64,000 bases of DNA from Kineosporia sp. NBRC 101731 (GTDB lineage: Bacteria; Actinomycetota; Actinomycetes; Actinomycetales; Kineosporiaceae): assembly GCF_030269305.1 (NCBI RefSeq), contig NZ_BSTC01000006.1:62001-126000 (forward strand), given 5' to 3'. Every line of letters starts with the position of its first letter. Within the stretch, counting starts at the first letter, position 1. Shown in pieces: positions 16,868 to 26,415 of the stretch. Both the position numbers and the translations under genes were made by a program. Under the pieces are notes generated by a model. It was not told the DNA's origin. It saw only the letters and a program-made list of their open reading frames with translations, and did no database searches.

Positions 16868-18543
16868 TGCGCCCGCTCGATCCCCGGCTGCTGCGCCAGG
16901 CCCGCGCGGCCCGGCTCTACGTCGGCCTGACCACCGGTCTGGGGGTGGCGACCACCGGGCTCCTGGTGGTGCAGTCGCTGCTCCTGGCCCACACCGTCGC
17001 CGGTGTCGCGGCGGACGGACTGTCCTTTGCCGACGTCCGCCCGCAGGTCGTCTGGCTGGGGATCGTGCTGGCCCTCCGGGCCGTGCTCGCCGGGGTGCAG
17101 GAGCGCTTCGGGCACCGCGCCGCCACCGCGGTGGTGCGTCAGCTGCGGGAGCGGCTGATCGGGCACGCCATCCGTACCCCGGAGGCCGCGGGGGCGGATC
17201 TCGCCCTGCTCGCCACCCGCGGTCTGGACGCCCTCGACGGTTACCTGACCCGCTACCTGCCCCAGCTGCTCCTGGCCTCCACCCTGACCCCGGCCGTACT
17301 GGTCGTGGTCTGGTGGGAGGACCGGCTCGCCGGTCTAACCATTCTCCTCACCCTGCCGCTGATCCCGTTCTTCATGGCCCTGATCGGGATGGCCACCCAG
17401 GCCGCCTCCGACCGCAGCCTGCTCTCGCTGCAGCGTCTGGGCACGCAGGTGCTCGACCTGATCGCCGGCCTGCCCACGCTGCGGGCGCTCGGCACCGCCG
17501 GGGCCCAGCGCGAGCGGGTCCGCGCCGCCGGCGACGCCCACCGTCGAGCCACCATGAAAACCCTTCGCACGGCCTTTCTCTCGGCCCTGGCGCTGGAGAT
17601 CCTGGTGACCCTGTCGGTGGCCCTGGTCGCGGTCGGCATCGGCCTGCGCCTGGTGCACGGCACACTCGACCTGCAGACCGGCCTGACCGTGCTGCTGCTG
17701 GCCCCCGAGGTCTACGCCCCGCTGCGCGCGGTCGGCACCCAGTTCCACGCCAGCCAGGACGGTCTGGCCGCGGCCCAGCAGGCGTTCGACGTGCTGGAAC
17801 GCCCCGTCGCCGAGCGGGGCACCACGCCCGCGCCCGACCTGGCCCGCGCCACCCTGGTGTTCGACGGCGTCACCGTGCAGCATCCGGGGGTCCCGGTCGC
17901 CACCCCCGACCACCTCACGGCCTCGGTCCGCCCGGGGGAGGTCGTCGCGCTCACCGGCCCCAGCGGCTGCGGCAAGAGCAGCGCCGTCGCGGTGCTGCTG
18001 GGGCTGCGGGCGCCCACCTCGGGTGACGTGCTGCTGCCGGGTTCACTGAGGCTCGCCGACGTCGATCCGGAGAGCTGGTGGAGCCAGATCGCCTGGTGCC
18101 CGCAGCATCCGGTGATCGTCCCCGGAACCCTCGACGAGAACGTCCGCCTGTTGCGCCCTTCGGCCACCGATGCCGAGGTGGCCCGGGCCGCGGCGGTCAC
18201 CGGCTTCGAGGACGTGGTGCGCACCGTTCCCGGTGGGTGGCAGTCCCGGGTGGGTCAGGGGGGCACCGGCCTGTCGGCCGGTCAGCGTCAGCGCCTGGCC
18301 CTCACCCGGTTGCTGCTGAGTGAGGCTCCGCTGGTCGTGCTCGACGAGCCGACCGCCCACCTCGACGCGGGATCGGAACAGGCGGTCCTCGCCCTGCTCG
18401 GCGAGCTGCGCCGGCGCGGGCGCACCGTGGTGATGGTGGCCCACCGCCCGACGCTGATCGCCGTGGCCGACCGCACGATCGACGTGAGTAGCACCGTGAG
18501 CCCGGGTCTGGAAACCGGCTCGCAGATGGGAGTCCCGGCATGA
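16867..18543 (+). CDS. cydD: Cytochrome bd assembly ABC exporter, subunit CydD
   Basis: The 558-residue half-transporter has an N-terminal six-helix domain (about 1-320) and a C-terminal ATPase. The ATPase carries Walker A (GPSGCGKSS), signature (LSAGQRQRLALTR), Walker B (LVVLDEPTAHLD) and H-loop (MVAHRP). With CydC it exports reduced thiols and/or handles haem so that cytochrome bd can mature. Its start overlaps the cydB stop, and its stop overlaps the cydC start. Confidence 0.93.
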   Translation: MRPLDPRLLRQARAARLYVGLTTGLGVATTGLLVVQSLLLAHTVAGVAADGLSFADVRPQVVWLGIVLALRAVLAGVQERFGHRAATAVVRQLRERLIGHAIRTPEAAGADLALLATRGLDALDGYLTRYLPQLLLASTLTPAVLVVVWWEDRLAGLTILLTLPLIPFFMALIGMATQAASDRSLLSLQRLGTQVLDLIAGLPTLRALGTAGAQRERVRAAGDAHRRATMKTLRTAFLSALALEILVTLSVALVAVGIGLRLVHGTLDLQTGLTVLLLAPEVYAPLRAVGTQFHASQDGLAAAQQAFDVLERPVAERGTTPAPDLARATLVFDGVTVQHPGVPVATPDHLTASVRPGEVVALTGPSGCGKSSAVAVLLGLRAPTSGDVLLPGSLRLADVDPESWWSQIAWCPQHPVIVPGTLDENVRLLRPSATDAEVARAAAVTGFEDVVRTVPGGWQSRVGQGGTGLSAGQRQRLALTRLLLSEAPLVVLDEPTAHLDAGSEQAVLALLGELRRRGRTVVMVAHRPTLIAVADRTIDVSSTVSPGLETGSQMGVPA

Positions 18544-20486
18544 CCGGCGAGAAGACCCAGGAGCTGACCGGCCCCGCCGCGCTCCTGCGGGTGCTCGGCC
18601 AGATGCGTCCCGACCCGTGGCGGCTCCTCCTCGGTGCCGTGACCGGAGCGGCCGCCGTCTCCTGCTCGATCGCCCTGCTCGGGGTCTCGGGCTGGCTGAT
18701 CACCCGGGCCGCGCAGCAGCCGCCCATCCTCTTCCTGATGGTCGCCATCGTCGGGGTGCGCGCGTTCGGGATCGGCCGCGGTGTGCTGCGGTACGCCGAG
18801 CGGCTGATCTCCCACGACGTGGCCCTGCGGGGCGTGGTGCGGCTGCGCGAGATCCTCTTTGCCCGGCTCGCCTCGGCCGACCAGACCGTCGCCGCCGGCC
18901 TGAAGCGCGGCGACCTGCTGGCCCGCCTCGGCGCCGACGTGGACGAGCTCGGCGACGTGATCGTGCGCGGCGTGCTGCCCTTCTTCACCGCGCTGATCAC
19001 GGCGTCCGCCTCGGTGGTGGCCCTCTGGGTGATCCTCCCCGAGGCCGGGATGGTGCTGGCGGCAATGACTCTCGTCGCGATCGTCGCCGTGCCCTACGTG
19101 GCCGGGATCGGTGGCCGGCGCGACGTGGTCGACACCGCGCAGGCGCGCACGCAGATGTCCGAGAACGTGCTGGCCCTCTTCGACAACCTGCCGGAACTGA
19201 CGGTCAGCGGCCGCACCGGCGAGCAGGTGGCGCAGATCGCCCGCAGCGACGACCGGCTCACCACCGGCCTGGACCGGGCCGCCCGTCCCGCCGCCTGGGC
19301 CGCGGGACTCGGCTCGGCCGTGATGTCGGCGGCCGTGCTCGGCTGCCTGATCGTCGGCACGCAGGCCGTGGCCGACGGACGGATCCGCGAGGTCGCCCTC
19401 GCTGTGCTGACTTTCGTGCCCCTGGCGCTGGCCGAGGTGGTCGCGGCCCTGCCCGCCGCGGCCGTCAGCCTGGTGCGGGCCGCGCAGGCGGCGCGCCGGG
19501 TGGCCCCCTTGCTGGAGGCTCCCACGCCCGACGGGCGGCGCACCCTCGAGGTGCAGGCCCGCCCGGTGCCGATCGGTGGTGTCCCGGCGCACCCGGGGCT
19601 ACGAGGGCTACGGGTGGTGCGGGAGCTGCCCGGTCTGCACCTGCGGGCGCAGAACCTGGGCGCGGGCTGGCCCGGGCGGGAACCGGCCGTGCGCGGCGTG
19701 GATCTTGACCTGGCCCCCGGCCGCCGGATCGCCGTGGTCGGGCCGAGCGGGCAGGGCAAGAGCACCCTGCTGCGCACCCTGGCGGGTCTGCTGCCCGCGG
19801 CCGAAGGGCAGATGCTGATGGACGGCAGCGACGTCGGCGACGGCATCGACCTGGCCGACGTGCACACCCGAAGTCTGCGCGCCCTGGTGCACCTGACGGC
19901 GGACGACTCTCACGTCTTCGGCACCACCGTGCGCGAGAACCTGCGGGTGGCCAGCAAGGACGCGAGCGACGACGACCTCCTCGAAGCCCTGGGCCGGGCC
20001 GGTCTGGGGGAATGGATCGAAGGGCTCAGCGACGGGGCGCCGGATCCGGGCGTGCCGGATCTGCCGGGTCTGCCGGATCTGGGCCTGCCGGATCTGGGCC
20101 TGCGGGGGCTGGACGTGGTCGTCGGTGACCCGGCCGGACCCGGTCAGGGCGCCGGCACCCACCTGCTCTCGGGCGGCATCCGGCGCCGCCTGCTCCTGGC
20201 CCGGGCGTTCGTCAGCGGAGCCCCGGTGCTGCTGGTGGACGAGCCCGCGGAGCACCTCGACCCGGCCACCGCCGACGACCTGGTCGCCGAGGTCCTGGGC
20301 TCGCCACGGGCCGGTCAGACCGCGGTGGTCGTCACCCACCGGCTCACCCCGCTGTCCCTGGCCGACGAGGTGCTGGTGATCGACAACGGGACGATCGCGG
20401 CCCGGGGCACGCACGACGAGCTGATCGCCACCTATCCGCCCTACCGCAGCGCGTGGGCGGCGGAGCGCAGCGAGCAAGCTGCGTGA
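18540..20486 (+). CDS. cydC: Cytochrome bd assembly ABC exporter, subunit CydC
   Basis: The 648-residue partner of CydD has transmembrane helices in about residues 30-330. Its ATPase has Walker A (GPSGQGKST), signature (LSGGIRRRLLLA), Walker B (VLLVDEPAEHLD) and H-loop (VVTHRLTP). An unusual Pro-Asp-Leu-Gly-Leu repeat (about 20041-20103) is inserted before the signature motif and lengthens this subunit. The ATG overlaps the cydD stop (ATGA). Confidence 0.93.
   Translation: MTGEKTQELTGPAALLRVLGQMRPDPWRLLLGAVTGAAAVSCSIALLGVSGWLITRAAQQPPILFLMVAIVGVRAFGIGRGVLRYAERLISHDVALRGVVRLREILFARLASADQTVAAGLKRGDLLARLGADVDELGDVIVRGVLPFFTALITASASVVALWVILPEAGMVLAAMTLVAIVAVPYVAGIGGRRDVVDTAQARTQMSENVLALFDNLPELTVSGRTGEQVAQIARSDDRLTTGLDRAARPAAWAAGLGSAVMSAAVLGCLIVGTQAVADGRIREVALAVLTFVPLALAEVVAALPAAAVSLVRAAQAARRVAPLLEAPTPDGRRTLEVQARPVPIGGVPAHPGLRGLRVVRELPGLHLRAQNLGAGWPGREPAVRGVDLDLAPGRRIAVVGPSGQGKSTLLRTLAGLLPAAEGQMLMDGSDVGDGIDLADVHTRSLRALVHLTADDSHVFGTTVRENLRVASKDASDDDLLEALGRAGLGEWIEGLSDGAPDPGVPDLPGLPDLGLPDLGLRGLDVVVGDPAGPGQGAGTHLLSGGIRRRLLLARAFVSGAPVLLVDEPAEHLDPATADDLVAEVLGSPRAGQTAVVVTHRLTPLSLADEVLVIDNGTIAARGTHDELIATYPPYRSAWAAERSEQAA
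20041..20103 (+). repeat. 15-bp coding repeat inside cydC
   Basis: In-frame 12-15-bp units encode Pro-Asp-Leu-Pro/Gly-Gly/Leu repeats in the ATPase helical subdomain of CydC. This looks like a slipped-strand expansion that preserved the frame. Confidence 0.7.
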
Positions 20487-20596
20487 GTCCCCCTCCTCCC
20501 CCCTCATGACTTTTCTCATTTCTTGTTCGTGATCATGGCGGGTTGTCCGGCGTGGCCCCACGAAGCATCACGACGGGGGGCCCCACCGGCCGCGCC

Positions 20597-20761
20597 CTAG
20601 AAGTCCCGGAACAGTTCGTCGTCCGGACCGCGGCGCGGGCGGGGGATCGGGGGCCGGTCTATGGCTTTGGCCCGGGCCAGCTTCTGGGCGGCTTCCTGCG
20701 CCTGCGCGATGGTCTCGCCCACGTGGTCGAGCCGGTCCTGAAGTTCGCGGACATCTTTCAT
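20597..20761 (-). CDS. Small coiled-coil-like protein, 54 residues
   Basis: The ATG at 20761 follows a good ribosome binding site (GGGAGGT on the minus strand). The peptide starts with an amphipathic helix rich in Glu/Gln/Ala/Leu (MKDVRELQDRLDHVGETI) and ends in a Pro/Arg-rich then acidic tail. No family is recognised. It is divergent from the methyltransferase gene and convergent with the end of cydC. Confidence 0.6.
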   Translation of the reverse strand: MKDVRELQDRLDHVGETIAQAQEAAQKLARAKAIDRPPIPRPRRGPDDELFRDF

Positions 20762-20921
20762 GTGACCTCCCGGTGAAGCTCTCGTCCAGTTGTCGTCCAG
20801 CCTTCGTCCAGCAGAGTGCGCCCGTCCCGGCGGGTTGTCGAGACCGGGTCCCCCACCCGCGCTAGAGTCCTTTTCGGGCTGTATGACGGAATTCATTGCT
20901 GCTATCAGGGGAGATGCCGGC

Positions 20922-21767
20922 ATGGAGGAGCACCCGGACTGGGCGCCCAGCAACATCGATCTGACCACGCCTTCCGCGGCGCGGGTTTACGACTATTTCC
21001 TCGGTGGGGCACACAATTTCGCGCCGGACCGGGAGATGGCCCGGCGCATCCTCGAACTGCACCCCTCGGCCGAGACGAACGCTCAGGCCAACCGGGCGTT
21101 CCTGCACCGGGCCGTGCGTCATCTGGTGCAGCAGGGCATCCGCCAGTTCGTCGACCTCGGATCGGGTATCCCGACGGTGGGCAACGTGCACGAGATCGCC
21201 CAGCGTGAGGCCCCCGATGCCCGTGTGGTTTATGTGGATATCGATCCCATCGCCGTCGCCCACAGCGAGCTGATCCTGCACGATGTCGGCAACGCCACGG
21301 TGATCAACGCCGACCTGCGCAACCCGCACGACGTGCTGGCCGATCCGCGCCTGACCGGGCTCATCGATTTCTCCGAGCCGGTCGCGTTCCTCATGGTGGC
21401 CGTGCTGCACTTCATCCCCGAGTCCGACCGGCCGGAAGAGGCGATCGCGCAGTACCACCGCGTCGCGGCACCCGGCAGCCATCTGGTGCTCTCCCACGGC
21501 TACGACGCCCGCCTCGACCAGGTGCCCGGCGCCGGGAGCCTCGACGAGAAGCTCGAGGGCAGGGGGCAGGAGGTGCTGGGCGTCTACCGGTCGGCCAACC
21601 CGATCACGGTGCGCACCCGCGGCCGGGTGCAGGAACTCTTCGACGGCTGGCCGATGGTCGACCCGGGCCTGGTCTGGGTTCCGCAATGGCGCCCGGACTG
21701 GCCCGACGAGGTCGGCGTGGACCCCTCGTCCAGCTACGTGATCGCCGGGGTGGGGCGCAAGAACTAG
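20922..21767 (+). CDS. SAM-dependent methyltransferase, DUF574 family
   Basis: The 281-residue product matches the actinobacterial DUF574-type S-adenosylmethionine methyltransferases. Visible features are the N-terminal signature (AARVYDYFLGGAHNF), the SAM-binding FVDLGSGIPT, the acidic loop VVYVDIDP and a central FLMVAVLHFIP. The substrate is unknown for the whole family. ATG 20922 is preferred because AGGGGAG precedes it; in-frame starts at 20883 and 20790 lack a ribosome binding site. The stop codon lies inside the left arm of the inverted-repeat element at 21764-21933. Confidence 0.88.
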   Translation: MEEHPDWAPSNIDLTTPSAARVYDYFLGGAHNFAPDREMARRILELHPSAETNAQANRAFLHRAVRHLVQQGIRQFVDLGSGIPTVGNVHEIAQREAPDARVVYVDIDPIAVAHSELILHDVGNATVINADLRNPHDVLADPRLTGLIDFSEPVAFLMVAVLHFIPESDRPEEAIAQYHRVAAPGSHLVLSHGYDARLDQVPGAGSLDEKLEGRGQEVLGVYRSANPITVRTRGRVQELFDGWPMVDPGLVWVPQWRPDWPDEVGVDPSSSYVIAGVGRKN

Positions 21768-21933
21768 GGCGTGTTTTGAAAGTCCATGCCTACTGCGGGG
21801 CACCCGGTGGCCGCCTGGCGGCACCGAGTGGGGCCCCACGTAGAACACCGCTACGAGGGGCCCCACTCGGCACCCCCCAGACGGTCACCGGGCACCTCCT
21901 CGCTACGGCAGCGACTTCCAAAACGCGCCCTAG
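21764..21933. mobile_element. MITE-like element or long hairpin with CTAG ends
   Basis: Terminal inverted repeats of 21 nt (21764-21784 and 21913-21933) match at 19 positions, begin with CTAG and continue GGGCG-T/C-GTTTTG. Inside is a second perfect inverted repeat with 14-nt arms CCGAGTGGGGCCCC (from about 21823) and its complement. The whole 170 bp folds as an imperfect palindrome with no open frame. It could be a non-autonomous transposon relic or a terminator for the methyltransferase gene. Confidence 0.5.
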
Positions 21934-21986
21934 CCCGTTCGGATGGCTTCGGTTGAGACCGCGGTGTCCGTGACTAGCGTGTGGTC

Positions 21987-22277
21987 ATGGTCACTATCGA
22001 GGATCACATCCTGAGCAAGGCCCGCGAGTTCGACAGTATCGGCGACTGGCCCCAGCCGTTCGGGGCGTTCATCCCGCCGGGTGGGTCCGAGGCCCGCACC
22101 GAGAAGGCCATCCGGGACCTGCAGAAGCAGGGGAGCCTGGCCGTCCTGGGTTTCGAGGCGGAGGGGATGCCCCGGGTCGACGTGGTGGCCGGTTTCGGCC
22201 CGAGGATCCCGCACCGCAACGGCCCCGGGCCCGGCGAACCGGCCCGGGGCCTTCGTCCGGCCGCCACCCAGCTCTAG
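21987..22277 (+). CDS. Hypothetical small protein, 96 residues
   Basis: The frame begins at ATG 21987 (an in-frame GTG lies at 21981). The first 70 residues look like a folded small domain (MVTIEDHILSKAREFDSIGD, then an Ala/Glu/Lys helix and LAVLGFEAEG). The last 25 residues are Pro/Gly/Arg-rich. No family is recognised and no strong ribosome binding site is seen. It converges with the small gene at 22284-22436, ending 6 bp from it. Confidence 0.5.
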   Translation: MVTIEDHILSKAREFDSIGDWPQPFGAFIPPGGSEARTEKAIRDLQKQGSLAVLGFEAEGMPRVDVVAGFGPRIPHRNGPGPGEPARGLRPAATQL

Positions 22278-22283
22278 TCGTCT

Positions 22284-22436
22284 CTAGTCGTCCTTGCAGG
22301 CGTGGAGGATCTGGTAGGCCTCGGCGAAGGTCTTGACCGCCGTGGAGTTGGAACCGCCCAGTGAACTCGGGGTGGAGGCCTGGCGGTTCATCGCCTCCAG
22401 CAGCTCCTGCATGACCTCTTCGCGGGTGATCGCCAT
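22284..22436 (-). CDS. Small hypothetical protein, 50 residues, downstream of pntB
   Basis: The ATG at 22436 is preceded by GGGAG at good distance on the minus strand. The 50-residue product (starting MAITREEVMQELLEAMNRQA) is mostly helical with a Ser/Gly-rich turn and ends HACKDD. It lies 52 bp after the pntB stop on the same strand, so it may be the last gene of the pnt transcript. No family recognised. Confidence 0.6.
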   Translation of the reverse strand: MAITREEVMQELLEAMNRQASTPSSLGGSNSTAVKTFAEAYQILHACKDD

Positions 22437-22488
22437 CAAATGCTCCCTGCCTGTCGGGGATGCTGCGAGAACCTAGACTAATTCGACA

Positions 22489-23913
22489 TCACAGAGCCCG
22501 CACGATCTCTTCGACCCGCTGCCGCGCGTCGCCGAAGAGCATCTGGGTGTTCTCCCGGAAGAACAGCGGGTTCTGCACGCCGGCGTACCCGGCGGCCATG
22601 GAACGCTTGAACACGATCACGTTCTCTGCCTCCCAGACCTTCAGCACCGGCATGCCGGCGATGGGGCTACCGGGATCGTCCAGGGCCGCCGGGTTCACCG
22701 TGTCGTTCGCACCGATGACGAGAACTACTGAGGTGGAAGCAAAGTCGTCGTTGATCTCGTCCATCTCGAGAACGATGTCGTACGGCACCTTGGCGTCGGC
22801 CAGCAGCACGTTCATGTGCCCGGGCAGACGCCCCGCGACCGGATGGATGCCGAACCGCACCTCGATGTCGCGGTCCCGCAGCCGCCGGGTCAGGTCGGCC
22901 ACCCCGGTCTGGGCCTGGGCCACCGCCATGCCGTAGCCCGGCGTGATGATGACCGACCGCGCCTCCTTCAGCAGCTGCACGGCGTCCTCGACGAGGACCT
23001 CGCGGTGCTCGCCGTAGTCGCGGCTGTCCGGAAGGGCGCTCTGGCTGCCGAACCCACCGGCGATGACGGACAGGAACGACCGGTTCATCGCCTGGCACAT
23101 GATGTACGACAGGTACGCACCCGAGGATCCGACGAGTGCGCCGGTGACGATCAGCAGGTTGTTGTTCAGCAGGAACCCCGAGGCGGCGGCGGCCCAGCCG
23201 GAGTACGAGTTCAGCATCGACACCACGACCGGCATGTCCCCGCCGCCGATCGAGGCCACCAGGTGCCAGCCCAGGGCCAGGGCGATCGCGGTGACGGCGA
23301 TCAGGAGGGCCAGATGCGGGGACGCGGTGAACGCCACCGTCAGCGCGCCGAAAGCTACCAGCGCGCCGATGTTCAGGGCATTCTTGCCGGGCAGGGTCAG
23401 GGGGGCGGAACTGATCCGCCCGGCCAGTTTTCCGTAGGCCACGATCGACCCGGTGAAGGTCACCGCACCGATGAAGACCCCGATGAAGACCTCGGCGTGA
23501 TGGATGGCCAGGAGATCGGAGGCGACCTCGGTCTGTGAGGCGCCGGCGTGCTCGACCTGGAGATAGCCGTTCCAGCCCACCAGCACCGCGGCCAGTCCGA
23601 CGAAACTGTGCAGCACGGCGATGAGTTCGGGCATGGCCGTCATCTCGACGCGGCGGGCCCGGGACAGCCCGATCACGGCGCCGCCGGCCACCGCCACGAC
23701 CGTGAGCACAAGCCCGGTGACGGCCTTCCCGGAGCTCAGGTCCAGGCGGTCGAGGGCCAGCCCGGCGGTGGCGACGAGGGCCAGACCCATCCCGGCGATC
23801 CCGGACAGGGCTCCGGAGCGGGAGGTCTCGTGCCGGGAGAGACCGGCCAGACTGAGGACGAACAACAGGGCGGCAACGATGTATGCGGCCTGGGCCGCGC
23901 TTTCGGCGGTCAT
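22489..23913 (-). CDS. pntB: NAD(P) transhydrogenase, beta subunit
   Basis: The 474-residue subunit has an N-terminal membrane domain (about 1-260, eight or nine helices) and a C-terminal NADP(H)-binding domain. Conserved segments are [41 protein letters not shown] and [12 protein letters not shown]. With PntA it couples proton translocation to hydride transfer between NADH and NADP+. It begins 5 bp after the pntA stop, so the two are co-transcribed. Confidence 0.96.
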   Translation of the reverse strand: MTAESAAQAAYIVAALLFVLSLAGLSRHETSRSGALSGIAGMGLALVATAGLALDRLDLSSGKAVTGLVLTVVAVAGGAVIGLSRARRVEMTAMPELIAVLHSFVGLAAVLVGWNGYLQVEHAGASQTEVASDLLAIHHAEVFIGVFIGAVTFTGSIVAYGKLAGRISSAPLTLPGKNALNIGALVAFGALTVAFTASPHLALLIAVTAIALALGWHLVASIGGGDMPVVVSMLNSYSGWAAAASGFLLNNNLLIVTGALVGSSGAYLSYIMCQAMNRSFLSVIAGGFGSQSALPDSRDYGEHREVLVEDAVQLLKEARSVIITPGYGMAVAQAQTGVADLTRRLRDRDIEVRFGIHPVAGRLPGHMNVLLADAKVPYDIVLEMDEINDDFASTSVVLVIGANDTVNPAALDDPGSPIAGMPVLKVWEAENVIVFKRSMAAGYAGVQNPLFFRENTQMLFGDARQRVEEIVRAL

Positions 23914-23918
23914 CGGGA

Positions 23919-25478
23919 TCAGCCTTTCGAGAACATGCCGAGCATGCGCCGGGTCACGGCGAAACCGCCGAAGATGTTGACGGAGGCCAGGAAAACGGCG
24001 AGTGCCGCGAGCGCCGTGACGAGGAGGTCGTCGTGGCCGATCTGGAGCAGGGCGCCGACCACGATGATGCCGGAGATCGCGTTCGTCACCGACATCAGCG
24101 GGGTGTGCAGGGCGTGGTGCACCTGACCGATCACGTAGTAGCCGATCACCACGGCCAGGGCGAAGACCGTGAGGTTGCCGATCAGCTGGGCCGGGGAGAA
24201 GGCGGCCAGGAGGAAGAGCAGGGTGCCCACCACAGCGACGGTGGCGTAGGTCCGGCCCGGTCCCCGTGGCGAAGGAGCAGCCACGGCAACGGGTTCCGGC
24301 GCGGTCGCGGCGACGGGGGCCGCCGAGACCTCGACGGGCGGTGGTGGCCAGGTCAGGGTCCCGTCGCGCACCACGGTCATCGACCGCTGCACCACGTCGT
24401 CGAGGTCGAGCACCAGCTGCCCGTCTTTCCCGGGGGTGAGCAGCTTCATCAGGTTGACGAGGTTGGTGCCGAAGAGCTGTGATGCCTGGGTCGGCAGGCG
24501 CCCCACCAGATCGGTGTAACCGACGATGGAGACGCCGTTCTCGGTGACGACGACCTCACCGGCCCGGGTTCCCTCCACGTTGCCGCCCTGCGCGGCGGCC
24601 ATGTCCACGATCACGCTGCCGGGCCGCATCGACGCGACGTGCGCGGCGGTGAGCAGGCGGGGCGCGGGGCGGCCGGGGATCAGGGCGGTCGTGATGACGA
24701 TGTCGACGTCGGCGGCCTGCTCGGCATAGAGCTGCTCGGCCCGGGCGTCGTAGTCGGAGGAGGTCGCGCGGGCGTAACCGTCGCTACTACGGCGACCGTC
24801 CGCGTCCTCGGTCAGAACCGGCAGAAAGGTGCCCCCGAGCGAACCGACCTGTTCCGCGACCTCGGGTCGCGGGTCGGTGGCGCGCACGACCGCGCCCAGG
24901 CTGCTGGCCGTGCCGATCGCGGCCAGCCCCGCCACCCCGGCCCCGGCCACGAGGACCTTCGCCGGCGGGACCTTGCCCGCCGCCGTCACCTGGCCGGTGA
25001 AGAACCGGCCGAACAGGTTGGCCGCCTCGATGACGGCCCGGTACCCGGCGATGTTGGCCATCGAGCTGAGCACGTCCAGCGACTGCGCGCGGCTGATGCG
25101 GGGCACGGCGTCCATGGCCAGCACGGTGAGGTGCCGGGTGGCGAGCTGCTCGAGCAGCTCGGGATGGCGCGCCGGGGCGATCATCGACACCAGGGTGGCG
25201 CCGTCGTGCAGCCGGGCGATCTCCTGCGTGGTGGGCGCGTTGACCTTGAGCACGAGGTCGGCGTCCCAGGCCTGGGGCCGTGCTGTCACCCGGGCCCCGG
25301 CCCGGGCGAAGGCCTCGTCGCTGAAGGAGGAGAGGGCCCCGGCCCCGGTCTCCAGGAGCACGTCGTAGCCGAGCACGACGAGCTGCTCGACGGTCTTCGG
25401 GGTGGCGGCGACCCGGGTCTCGCCGGGGGCGGACTCGGCAACGACCCCGATGCGCAGCGGGGGCGGGGTTTCAGACAC
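23919..25478 (-). CDS. pntA: NAD(P) transhydrogenase, alpha subunit (fused PntAA-PntAB form)
   Basis: The 519-residue protein carries the NAD(H)-binding domain at about 1-375, with conserved segments [27 protein letters not shown] and [13 protein letters not shown] linker and a C-terminal membrane part of three or four helices follow (about 405-519). Many actinobacteria split these parts into two genes; here they are fused as in enterobacteria. The start at 25478 is GTG and lacks a clear ribosome binding site, so a leaderless start is possible. The 271-bp divergent region to 25749 holds the promoters. Confidence 0.95.
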   Translation of the reverse strand: MSETPPPLRIGVVAESAPGETRVAATPKTVEQLVVLGYDVLLETGAGALSSFSDEAFARAGARVTARPQAWDADLVLKVNAPTTQEIARLHDGATLVSMIAPARHPELLEQLATRHLTVLAMDAVPRISRAQSLDVLSSMANIAGYRAVIEAANLFGRFFTGQVTAAGKVPPAKVLVAGAGVAGLAAIGTASSLGAVVRATDPRPEVAEQVGSLGGTFLPVLTEDADGRRSSDGYARATSSDYDARAEQLYAEQAADVDIVITTALIPGRPAPRLLTAAHVASMRPGSVIVDMAAAQGGNVEGTRAGEVVVTENGVSIVGYTDLVGRLPTQASQLFGTNLVNLMKLLTPGKDGQLVLDLDDVVQRSMTVVRDGTLTWPPPPVEVSAAPVAATAPEPVAVAAPSPRGPGRTYATVAVVGTLLFLLAAFSPAQLIGNLTVFALAVVIGYYVIGQVHHALHTPLMSVTNAISGIIVVGALLQIGHDDLLVTALAALAVFLASVNIFGGFAVTRRMLGMFSKG

Positions 25479-25749
25479 AGGCAGATCCGATCATCGGCGA
25501 TCATCGACACCTCAGTAGTACAAGGATCACCGGATGATCAGAAGGTGCGGAATGCCCCCGGCTGTGACCTGGGCCGCCCGGCTTCCCCTGGGCCGAAAGT
25601 CCATGGCTGTGCCTGCGCCCGGGGCGGTCGGGCAAACCACAGGTCCCGGACGAGTCCGCAGTTCCCCACCCGTATGCGGTGGGGAAAGAGCACGATGACC
25701 AGAAAGCGGCCGACCTTCAGGGGGCCACCGTGAAGCATGGGGGGGCACC

Positions 25750-26412
25750 GTGAGGCTCACGATTGTCAGCGCCACCGGGGGAGTGGGCCGGGCCCTGATG
25801 AACCAGGCCGTGGCGGCGGGGCACGACGTCACCGCTGTCGTCCGCGACCCCGGCAAGGTGACCGCGGCAGTCCGCGTCGTGCAGGCCGACCTGAGTGCTC
25901 CGACGCCGCAGCTCGAGGCCGCGGTCGGGAGTGCGGACGCGGTGCTCTCCGGTCTCGGTCCCCGCACCCGGGCGGACGCCGGGGTCGCGTCCCGGGGCAC
26001 GCGGGTGGTGATCCGGGCGCTGCAGGCCACCGGCGCGCGGCGGCTGGTCGTGGTCAGCGCCGCACCGATCACCGCCTTCGCCACCCCGGGCCGTCCGCAC
26101 CCGCCCCGGCACGACCCGGGTGACGGTCCGGCGACCCGGTACCTGCTCGCCCCGCTGATCCGCAGGATCCTGCGCGAGTACTACGCCGACCTGGCCCTGA
26201 TGGAGGAGGAACTGCGCGACAGCGGGCTCGACTGGACGTCGGTGCGTCCCCCGCGTCTCACGGACGGCCCGCTCACCGGGACCTATCGCACCGCCCTGGA
26301 CCAGAACGTCCGGGGCGGGCTGTCGATGTCCCGGGCCGACGTGGCGCACCTGATGCTCGCCACCGTGACCGACCAGGCCACGGTCGGCCACACGGTGGGG
26401 TGTGGCTACTGA
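25750..26412 (+). CDS. NAD(P)-binding atypical SDR / NmrA-like oxidoreductase
   Basis: The 220-residue protein opens with a Rossmann-fold dinucleotide site (Ser-Ala-Thr-Gly-Gly-Val-Gly-Arg) followed by AAGHDVTAVVRDPGK. It has the RRLVVVSAAP strand and a C-terminal region with DWTSVRPPRLTDGP, all typical of the flavin reductase/NmrA-like group. The classical SDR catalytic Tyr-x3-Lys is not evident, so it could be a reductase or a redox sensor. It starts at GTG 25750 and converges with the next gene, the stops lying 3 bp apart. Confidence 0.8.
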   Translation: MRLTIVSATGGVGRALMNQAVAAGHDVTAVVRDPGKVTAAVRVVQADLSAPTPQLEAAVGSADAVLSGLGPRTRADAGVASRGTRVVIRALQATGARRLVVVSAAPITAFATPGRPHPPRHDPGDGPATRYLLAPLIRRILREYYADLALMEEELRDSGLDWTSVRPPRLTDGPLTGTYRTALDQNVRGGLSMSRADVAHLMLATVTDQATVGHTVGCGY

Positions 26413-26415
26413 AAC

